Origin: Actimicrobium sp047621665 | GTDB taxonomy: Bacteria; Pseudomonadota; Gammaproteobacteria; Burkholderiales; Burkholderiaceae_D | Direction of reading: 5' to 3' | Assembly (NCBI GenBank): GCA_047621665.1 | Contig: JBLHMB010000066.1 | Location: 1 to 17,618 of the forward strand | DNA: 17,618 bases | Shown here: positions 1 through 6,039 of the stretch, piece by piece | How the letters are laid out: every line of letters begins with the position of its first letter | How positions within the stretch are numbered: the stretch's first letter is position 1 | Made by a program: the position numbers and the translations under genes | Notes under the pieces: generated by a model | Told to the model about the DNA's origin: nothing | The model's database searches: none | The model's input: the letters and a program-made list of their open reading frames with translations, nothing else

Positions 1-68
1 GACCGTGAAACGACGTTGCGCCGATGATAGTGCGTCAACACGTGTGAAAGTAGGTCATCGTCAGGCTA
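1..68 (+). rRNA. rrf: 5S ribosomal RNA, 3' part (5' end outside window)
   Basis: The first 68 bases align by eye with the second half of bacterial 5S rRNA. The GTGAAACGACG..GCGCCGATGATAGTG block matches the loop B/helix III to helix V part of E. coli 5S. It is followed by a GTGTGAAAGTAGG segment and the closing strand GTCAGGCT, which would pair with the absent 5' end. A strong terminator starts about 20 bases downstream, as expected at the end of an rRNA operon. The exact 3' end (67-69) is uncertain. The open reading frame that crosses this stretch is a shadow. Confidence 0.93.
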
Positions 69-89
69 AGTTACAAGCAGCAAACAGAG

Positions 90-115
90 AGGCCCTTCGA
101 AAGAAGGGCCTTTTT
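90..115 (+). terminator. Rho-independent terminator of the rRNA operon
   Basis: A perfect 9-bp stem (AGGCCCTTC / GAAGGGCCT) closed by a GAAA tetraloop is followed directly by a run of five T. It lies about 20 bases after the 5S 3' end. This is a canonical intrinsic terminator and separates the rRNA transcript from the protein operon that begins at 294. Confidence 0.95.
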
Positions 116-130
116 GCGTTGGGGGCGCGG

Positions 131-293
131 TTAGGTTTTACCCTCTTGGCAGGATATAATCCTGATCAGAAACGGCTTGAAACCGTAGCCAACATTGAAC
201 GCATATCCTGAGCCGTCATTGCCAAAATAGGTTTTCGGATCATGAGGATAACCATCAGAAATGTAGTCTCTTTGATTTTGATTGCCTTCGCTT
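131..293 (-). other. Spacer after rRNA operon; possible gene remnant on minus strand
   Basis: Between the rRNA terminator and the DUF3348 gene I see no clear promoter or RNA gene. On the minus strand a frame ending with TAA at 131-133 reads a protein-like, aromatic- and glycine-rich tail (..TYFGNDGSGYAFNVGYGF..). Its apparent 5' end runs into the DUF3348 coding start and has no ribosome binding site. It could be the 3' remnant of a gene lost next to the rRNA operon, or chance. I cannot assign a family. Confidence 0.2.
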
Positions 294-1064
294 ATGACGC
301 GAGTCTTACCGCGCACCAATTTCTATAGTTCCTCACTCATTCGATGTCTGACCGATCTCAAGATTGTGGATTCGATTGAACCGCATACTATGTTTGCAGA
401 AAAGTTGGGCTTGTGGGTTCCGTTTGCGGATGCCATTACGCTGTCTGCCGTTCACAACCAGAACACCGCACAGTTATCGATCATGGCCCCGCAATCCCAA
501 GTCGCTTTGTTTGCGGCGCTTGAAGTAGAACTCGGTCAACTACAAACAGAATTGACTAACGCTATTATTGCGAGCTGCTCGCCGAAAACTGGAAAATCCA
601 CCGTCCAGTTGCCAATTCCAGTGCTCGAATTGCCGCTAGACTTACCCGCCGCCTTTGCACCCTATCGCTGGTTTTACGATGCGCACCAGCGCAACATGGA
701 ATTGCATGTTGCACCGTTGCGTGTCCGCGTTCGTAATGCGCTGAAACAAGTCTCGCCAGCACTCAAAAAACTTGCAGATCTGGATGCTGCACTGGAAAGC
801 ATATTGCGTGAGCGTGAGAGCAAACTGCTCTCTAAAATACCCGTCCTGTTTAAAAAACACTTTGAGCAACTGTTCAGAGCGCATCAACAAAATCAGCTTG
901 ATAGCAGCCAGCCAGACCTCCCTGCTGCGTGGGTGCAGCCGTCTGGCTGGCTAGCGCAATTTTGTAGTGACATGCAGACATCGCTGCTCTCTGAATTGGC
1001 GCTTCGCTTGCAACCAACAATCGGGCTCATCGAAGCACTAGGCCACAACAACCACAATGAATAA
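294..1064 (+). CDS. DUF3348 family protein, first gene of motor-like operon
   Basis: A soluble protein of 256 residues, of unknown function. I recognise it as DUF3348 from its N-terminal pattern (PRTNFYSSSLIRCLTDL, then FAEKLGLWVPFADAITLSA) and from its place directly before a DUF802 gene, a pairing seen in Burkholderiales. The middle is rich in Arg and His (VRVRNALKQVSPALKKLADLD) and mostly helical, with no signal peptide or membrane segment. I chose ATG 294; a TTG at 282 in the same frame is possible, and neither has a strong Shine-Dalgarno. The last eight bases overlap the next gene, so the two are probably translationally coupled. Inference: a cytoplasmic partner of the membrane motor encoded downstream. 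No catalytic motif is visible. Confidence 0.85.
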   Translation: MTRVLPRTNFYSSSLIRCLTDLKIVDSIEPHTMFAEKLGLWVPFADAITLSAVHNQNTAQLSIMAPQSQVALFAALEVELGQLQTELTNAIIASCSPKTGKSTVQLPIPVLELPLDLPAAFAPYRWFYDAHQRNMELHVAPLRVRVRNALKQVSPALKKLADLDAALESILRERESKLLSKIPVLFKKHFEQLFRAHQQNQLDSSQPDLPAAWVQPSGWLAQFCSDMQTSLLSELALRLQPTIGLIEALGHNNHNE

Positions 1065-3243
1065 ATCTCTATTTACAGTCGCCTTTTTTCTGGGTGCACT
1101 TGGCATTGTCTGGATAGGCAGCGGATTTATCCGGGATAATTTTCTTGCTCTGACGATGACTGTGCTCATCGGTCTCGTCTACACCTACGGTGCACTGGAA
1201 TTACGTCAGTTTCGACAAGCAACATCCACGTTGACCACCGCGCTCATTGCGGTTCCCGATAATCTGTCGATACTCGGCGAATGGCTCACTCGCATTGATG
1301 GGACGTTGCAAAACGCGGTGCGATTGCGTGTTGAGGGCGATCGAATCGGTTTGCCCGGACCGGCACTGACGCCGTATCTGGTGGGCCTGCTGGTGATGCT
1401 CGGGATGCTGGGTACGTTCATGGGCATGGTGGTCACACTCAATGGTGCTGTATTTGCACTGGAAAAAACCTCGGATCTCCAGGCGATGCGCTCGGCGCTA
1501 TCGATGCCGATAAAAGGCCTGGGACTAGCGTTTGGTACATCGGTGGCCGGCGTCGCGGCGTCGGCAATGCTGGGGTTCATGTCGGCGCTGTGCCGGCGTG
1601 AACGTTTGCAGGCTGCGCATATTCTGGACAGCAAGATTGCCACAACGCTGCGTCAATTTTCACTTGCTTACCAGCGTGAGGAAACACTCAAGGCACTGCA
1701 AATGCAGTCTCAGGTCTTGCCTACCGTTGTCGACCAATTGCAAACCATGATGGCCCGGATGGAAACGACCAGCCAGCAGCTTGGCCAGAACTTAAGCCAG
1801 CGTCTTCTTGCCAATCAGGAGGGCTTTCACGACGATATCAAAGGGGTCTACACCGATCTCGCGCAAGCGGTAGACAAGTCGTTACGTGAAAGCCTGAGTA
1901 CGAGTGCACAGGCGGCAGGCGACAGCATCAAGCCCGTCGTCGCAGCAGCCATGGACGGCATTGCACGTGAAGCAAGGTTAATGCATGAGCATGTAGCTGG
2001 CACAATGCAGCAGCAACTTGAAGGTCTTTCGGCACGGTTCGACACGGCCACTTCGACTGTCGCCGAAACGTGGAATGCGGCACTCGGACACCATGAACAG
2101 GCCAGCACGCAGCTTGTTTCTGGACTGGAGCATGCGCTGGTAGCATTTAACCGGACGTTCGATGAGCGATCTGATGCGCTCATGACCACTGTCAGCGACA
2201 CGTACACGCGCATGCAGGCGGCTCAGGCTGCCAAGGATGAAGCTCAACAACAGGTGTGGACGTCTTCACTGGAAGTTGTGACAGAGTCGCTGACCAATCA
2301 ATTGCAGCAATCAAATACACAAACATGGCTACAGCAGCAGCAACTCTGCGATACGTGGACACGCACAACGCACACCATGACGGACCAGGCGCAGATCAGC
2401 GCCGGCAAATCGATGGACGAAGCAAGCCGGCTGATAACCGGTGCGGAAGAGTTGATGCGAAGCCGTATCAACTCTGAAACCCGTTGGCTCGAGCAGCAAA
2501 AAGCAGCAACGGATCAGCTAGCCAGTCTGTTGCGCGCTGAACTAGGAGCACTCAGAGATGACGAAGCGCTGCGCGCGAACGTCGCCGTTGATCGTCTGGC
2601 CGAACTGCAGGCTGCGTTGACACGTCATTTGACAACGCTTGGTACGGCACTGGAAGAGCCGATCACGCGCCTTATTCACACTGCGTCGGAAGCGCCACGG
2701 GCTGCCGCAGAGGTGATCGGCCAATTGCGCAAGGAAATTTCCAGCAATGTCGTGCGCGATAATGCACTCCTTGAAGAGCGGAGTCGCATCATGGAAACAT
2801 TGAATGTTTTGCTCGATGCAATTAATCATGCGTCTGTCGAACAACGCGCGGTAATCGACGCCTTGGTCACCTCCTCGGCGGCGACACTAGAAGTTGCCGG
2901 TGGCGCATTTTCAGACAATGTCGCGATCGAAACAGACAAACTTACCGATATCGCCGCGCAGGTAACCAGCAGCGCTGTTGATGTCGCGAGTCTGAGCGAC
3001 GCATTCGGTTTTGCCGTGCAATCATTTAATGAAGGCAATGAGAAATTGATTGTCAGCCTGCAGCGCATCGAAGGCGCGATGGATAAGTCGATGCTGAGAA
3101 GTGACGAACAGCTGGCTTATTACGTCGCTCAGGCACGCGACATCATCGACCTGAGCATGGCATCGCAGAAAGAAATCTTCGAGGAATTGCGGCAGCTGCC
3201 GGAGCGGCAAGCCATGTTGTCCGAAGGAGCAGGCAATGGATGA
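1057..3243 (+). CDS. DUF802 protein: MotA/TolQ/ZorA-like membrane motor subunit with long cytoplasmic tail
   Basis: A membrane protein of 728 residues. Four hydrophobic helices are visible at about 4-22, 29-47, 104-133 and 151-178. Helices 3 and 4 carry the glycine- and small-residue-rich pattern of MotA/TolQ/ExbB/ZorA proteins (GMLGTFMGMVVTL, then GLGLAFGTSVAGVAASA). After residue 180 comes a tail of about 550 residues that is Gln/Ala/Glu/Leu-rich and almost free of proline, predicted helical or coiled coil. It includes the DUF802 segments and ends in a conserved-looking block (SLQRIEGAMDKSMLRSDEQL). This layout matches ZorA, whose long tail projects into the cytoplasm. The next gene supplies the MotB/ZorB-like partner. 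By family analogy the pair should form an ion-driven rotary unit in the inner membrane; the actual role is unknown. The gene overlaps both neighbours by 8 nt. Assigning it to anti-phage Zorya would be an overreach, because no zorC/D/E-like genes adjoin. Confidence 0.85.
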   Translation: MNKSLFTVAFFLGALGIVWIGSGFIRDNFLALTMTVLIGLVYTYGALELRQFRQATSTLTTALIAVPDNLSILGEWLTRIDGTLQNAVRLRVEGDRIGLPGPALTPYLVGLLVMLGMLGTFMGMVVTLNGAVFALEKTSDLQAMRSALSMPIKGLGLAFGTSVAGVAASAMLGFMSALCRRERLQAAHILDSKIATTLRQFSLAYQREETLKALQMQSQVLPTVVDQLQTMMARMETTSQQLGQNLSQRLLANQEGFHDDIKGVYTDLAQAVDKSLRESLSTSAQAAGDSIKPVVAAAMDGIAREARLMHEHVAGTMQQQLEGLSARFDTATSTVAETWNAALGHHEQASTQLVSGLEHALVAFNRTFDERSDALMTTVSDTYTRMQAAQAAKDEAQQQVWTSSLEVVTESLTNQLQQSNTQTWLQQQQLCDTWTRTTHTMTDQAQISAGKSMDEASRLITGAEELMRSRINSETRWLEQQKAATDQLASLLRAELGALRDDEALRANVAVDRLAELQAALTRHLTTLGTALEEPITRLIHTASEAPRAAAEVIGQLRKEISSNVVRDNALLEERSRIMETLNVLLDAINHASVEQRAVIDALVTSSAATLEVAGGAFSDNVAIETDKLTDIAAQVTSSAVDVASLSDAFGFAVQSFNEGNEKLIVSLQRIEGAMDKSMLRSDEQLAYYVAQARDIIDLSMASQKEIFEELRQLPERQAMLSEGAGNG
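3222..3229 (+). promoter_or_regulatory. Ribosome binding site for the MotB/ZorB-like gene
   Basis: CGAAGGAG lies inside the end of the DUF802 gene, six bases before ATG 3236. It is the clearest Shine-Dalgarno in the operon and supports the overlapping start at 3236. Confidence 0.75.
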
Positions 3244-3874
3244 CAGCGATGCCGGCGTGGAACACGGCGCGCCAGTCTGGGCTGTTTTTGGTGATCTGAT
3301 GTCAGGCTTGCTGGGCGCCTTTGTACTGATACTGGTCGGTGTGATGGGCGTCCAAATGGAACTGACATCCCATCTGCAGGAAGAGATCAGTAAGCGCCAG
3401 ATCGAAATGCAGCGTCGCATAACGCTGGAAAAAGCGCTGGCGGTACCGCTGGCCAGCGGGCGTATTACCTTAAACAACGGTCGTATCGGAATTAGCGGCC
3501 AGGTGCTGTTCGGGCTCAATTCGGACCAGTTGCAGCCCGAAGGCCGGCAAGTCCTGATCAGTCTGGTAAAGCCGCTGGAGGCCTACCTGACAACGCGCAA
3601 TGAACTGCTGATGGTAAGCGGTTTCACCGATGACATCTCGATCCGGGGCGGTCGTTTTGCTGATAATTGGGAGTTGTCGGCCCAGCGCGCCTTAACGGTC
3701 ACCCGCGCTCTGATCGATGATGGGATGCCTGCATCGATGGTTTTCGCGGCAGCGTTTGGTGCCGGGCAGCCGGTCAATCCGAATACCGACGATGAGGCGC
3801 GTGCGCAAAATCGACGAGTAGAAATGGCCCCGGTGCCGAGAGCACTTAAATTTAGCAAGCCGTCCGATGGATGA
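3236..3874 (+). CDS. OmpA/MotB-family protein, ZorB-like peptidoglycan anchor of the motor
   Basis: A protein of 212 residues. A short N-terminal cytoplasmic stretch leads into one membrane helix (about 14-38) reading WAVFGDLMSGLLGAFVLILVG. Asp20 sits where MotB, TolR and ZorB carry the ion-binding Asp. A linker of about 35 residues is followed by an OmpA-like domain (about 80-198) with GFTDD (130-133), ELSAQRA (146-152) and NRRVEM (192-197). Asp132 and Arg151 are the likely diaminopimelate-contacting residues. There is no cleavable signal peptide; the helix acts as an anchor, as in MotB. Known family role: stator subunit fixing the motor to the cell wall. With the preceding ZorA-like protein it makes a complete two-component stator. 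The gene overlaps both neighbours by 8 nt. Confidence 0.9.
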   Translation: MDDSDAGVEHGAPVWAVFGDLMSGLLGAFVLILVGVMGVQMELTSHLQEEISKRQIEMQRRITLEKALAVPLASGRITLNNGRIGISGQVLFGLNSDQLQPEGRQVLISLVKPLEAYLTTRNELLMVSGFTDDISIRGGRFADNWELSAQRALTVTRALIDDGMPASMVFAAAFGAGQPVNPNTDDEARAQNRRVEMAPVPRALKFSKPSDG

Positions 3875-4589
3875 GCCGGTTCAAGAAGCAGTTGTCGGCT
3901 TAAGTAAGCGTATCGCGTTATTACGTGCGGCCGGTGCGAACCGGTTTGATCCGGTTGGGCAGTACTATCTGGAATCATTGGCAAAACGTGCCGCTACGCA
4001 TCAAGGTCGTGCCAGGTTCCTGCTTGACGAGAAGCTGGAAAAAAGTCTGACAGCGTTCGTTGCGCGGTTTGTGCTTGCGCAATCCGAGGCCAGTGGAACG
4101 CTCACTGAAACGGTCGCAGCGTATCCGCATGAAGCCGACAAGTTGCAACGCTTCTTTGTCGCGAGTGATTTTAATGGCTTGAAGCTGTGCATTGAACATG
4201 TGAAGAAGAACAGCCACCCAAATCCTCTTGGTGTGCTGTTGCGTCAATTTGAACAGCATGTTTCCGGGACGAAGACGGGCAGTCAAGGAGCGTCTGCCGG
4301 ATTACGGACCGAGCTGAAGACCGTGCGCACTGCCAGAAATATCTGGTCAAAATTGAGCTCCATCAGGCAAGTAACCCGTGCACTTGAACAAGCACCAAAA
4401 AATGCGGGTCCGATCAATTCGCACATGCTGGTGCTGCGCTCGTTAGCGCTGATGCGTGACGTCTCACCCGATTACCTAAACCGGTTCATGTCGTACGCGG
4501 ACACCTTGCTGTGTTTGGATCATCAGGCCGAAAAAGACAAGTCAGCCAATTCGAAAAAATCGTCACCGATTAAGGCGGCGAAGAAATGA
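3867..4589 (+). CDS. DUF2894 family protein, last gene of motor-like operon
   Basis: A soluble basic protein of 240 residues. The N-terminal region (about 13-64) has the pattern I associate with DUF2894: LRAAGANRFDPVGQYYLESL, then AKRAATHQGRARFLLDEKL. A variable middle is followed by a second conserved-looking block (about 150-220, LKTVRTARNIWSKLS.., then LVLRSLALMRDVSPDYLNRF). It ends in a lysine-rich tail. No signal peptide, membrane helix or catalytic motif is visible. The ATG overlaps the stop of the OmpA gene by 8 nt. The constant association with DUF802 and OmpA genes suggests a cytoplasmic accessory of the motor; this is inference and the function is unknown. Confidence 0.83.
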   Translation: MDEPVQEAVVGLSKRIALLRAAGANRFDPVGQYYLESLAKRAATHQGRARFLLDEKLEKSLTAFVARFVLAQSEASGTLTETVAAYPHEADKLQRFFVASDFNGLKLCIEHVKKNSHPNPLGVLLRQFEQHVSGTKTGSQGASAGLRTELKTVRTARNIWSKLSSIRQVTRALEQAPKNAGPINSHMLVLRSLALMRDVSPDYLNRFMSYADTLLCLDHQAEKDKSANSKKSSPIKAAKK

Positions 4590-4630
4590 GGTCAACACCA
4601 TGCCTATCAATCCGCGGTAGGCAGCTGACC
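4590..4630. repeat. Nested inverted repeat after operon stop; possible terminator
   Basis: Directly after the DUF2894 stop codon, GGTCA (4590-4594) pairs with TGACC (4626-4630). Inside it, TGCCTA (4601-4606) pairs with TAGGCA (4618-4623). There is no adjacent T run; T-rich sequence appears only around 4662-4677. It may act as a weak or Rho-assisted terminator. The rest of the gap up to 4874 holds nothing I can identify. Confidence 0.35.
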
Positions 4631-4874
4631 CATTACCTGAAAATATAGTGAGGTAGCGTGCTGATTTTCATTTTTTAAAGTTATTCTTGCCAATACATTG
4701 GCTGCAACGGCTAGAAACCGGCGTTGTGTTTTCAGTGCTTTTTCTTTCCGACCGTAAATATGGTCTTCCAGATCGCAGCGGTAAAGATTGAGCTACGGAT
4801 GCCTCAGCAAAGTTACCGTGATGACGTTGTGGTTCAGCATCAAGAGGAAAATATTCAATCACAGGCCGCCATTT

Positions 4875-5654
4875 CTAACGATAGCGCGGTGGTCTTTTTT
4901 CAAAGAACGCGCTAATACCTTCCTGTGCATCATGGTGATGCAAACTCTCGATGAAATTGTACTTTTCCGTTGCTAAGTGGCTGGCAAGCGTAGCATCCGG
5001 TGCGTCGCGCACCAGTCCCTTGATGCGCTCGATGGCATGGGGTGAGCGGTTCGCCAGTTCTTGTGCCCATTCGAGCGCTGCATCGAGTGCGCTGCCATCG
5101 CTTACTATGCGGTTGACGAGGCCGAACTGGTGGAGTCGTTCGGCGCTGACAGGCTTACCGCCCATTAATATTTCTGTAGACAGTTGGCGCGGTAATGCCT
5201 GATTCAGGAACCACGAAGCACCACCGTCCGGCGTCAAGCCGACATTGACATACGCCATCTGAAATTTTGACGATGAGCCGGCAACGATCAGGTCGCAAGC
5301 CAGTGCCAGTGAAAAACCTGCACCGGCAGCACCGCCCTCTACGGCGGCGATGATTGGTTTCGGGCAATCGCGCAACGCATCGATCCAGCCATGCAGTAAA
5401 TCAATGGAGCTGGCTTGTACCGAGCGAGGTAATGCGCGATTTTCAATCAGCCGGTTCAGATCTCCTCCAGCGCAAAAGAAGTTGTCAGCCCCTGTCAATA
5501 CAACGACGCGGATGGATTCGTCGCGTTCGGCGGTGGCGAGCGTCTCAATTGCCGCTGCCGTCATATCCGGATGTAACGCATTGCGTTTGCCCGGATTGGA
5601 CATAGTGAGTGTCAGGATCGCGTGATGGCGGGTTGCTTGTAATTCTGCAGACAT
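4875..5654 (-). CDS. Enoyl-CoA hydratase/isomerase family protein (alternative oxepin-CoA hydrolase type)
   Basis: A crotonase-fold protein of 259 residues, normal length for the family. Visible motifs are NPGKRNALHPDM (20-31), the first oxyanion-hole loop FCAGGDL (60-66), the second loop GAGFSLALACDL (111-122) and TPDGG (141-145). An Asp (143) stands there instead of the Glu of true enoyl-CoA hydratases. That Asp pattern is typical of PaaG-like isomerases. Proteins with this overall sequence are annotated as alternative oxepin-CoA hydrolases of phenylacetate degradation. No other paa genes are present here, so the substrate is uncertain. The start at 5654 gives the usual N-terminus (MSAELQATR), although no clear Shine-Dalgarno precedes it. 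It points away from the fimV-like gene and toward the motor operon. Confidence 0.88.
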   Translation of the reverse strand: MSAELQATRHHAILTLTMSNPGKRNALHPDMTAAAIETLATAERDESIRVVVLTGADNFFCAGGDLNRLIENRALPRSVQASSIDLLHGWIDALRDCPKPIIAAVEGGAAGAGFSLALACDLIVAGSSSKFQMAYVNVGLTPDGGASWFLNQALPRQLSTEILMGGKPVSAERLHQFGLVNRIVSDGSALDAALEWAQELANRSPHAIERIKGLVRDAPDATLASHLATEKYNFIESLHHHDAQEGISAFFEKRPPRYR

Positions 5655-6039
5655 GGTGTGATTTTGAACATAGTAGCGAGGCGTACCTCATCATGCATGA
5701 TTTGCACACGTTTGAGTTAGCGGACCTAACTTGCAACCTGAACATAAATCCTCGAGAATGCTGGTGCTATTTGCGAACGAATTGACGCCGCCCGCCTGAG
5801 AAATGTCTGTGCGGATTGGCATTGTCATCAGCTGCATGAGGTCCTGGAATTCCACGATCAGGTAATGTTTCCCTCCATGTGGATAGACCAACGATGATCG
5901 ATCGGCTTTCAGTAATTTCGGTACGCGTTACCTTAGTGAGGATCATTAACTGTAGGCACGATTTTTTAGCATATGATCAACATTAATTATTGGTAACTAC
6001 TAGCGGCTGTGGAGGCCCTTTGAGAGGAAATTTGAAACG
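5655..6039. other. Divergent intergenic region
   Basis: These 385 bases separate the minus-strand crotonase gene from the plus-strand fimV-like gene and must hold both promoters. It is AT-richer than the flanking genes, most of all around 5930-6000. A short inverted repeat, GAGG CGTA CCTC (5679-5690), lies just upstream of the crotonase start. I cannot place a convincing -35/-10 pair for either gene and see no RNA gene or credible small coding region. Confidence 0.5.
6023..6030 (+). promoter_or_regulatory. Ribosome binding site for fimV-like gene
   Basis: AGAGGAAA lies nine bases before ATG 6040. It favours this start over the in-frame ATG at 6067, which would also leave a plausible signal peptide. 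Confidence 0.7.

Noticed and set aside
1206..1643. Long minus-strand frame inside the DUF802 gene
   Set aside because: It lies wholly antisense to a well-supported gene, has no family features and reflects codon bias.
294..4589. A complete Zorya anti-phage system
   Set aside because: ZorA- and ZorB-like architecture is present, but there is no ZorC, ZorD helicase/nuclease, ZorE or ZorF/G-like gene. The DUF3348/DUF802/OmpA/DUF2894 set seems to be a general Burkholderiales feature. I report motor resemblance only.
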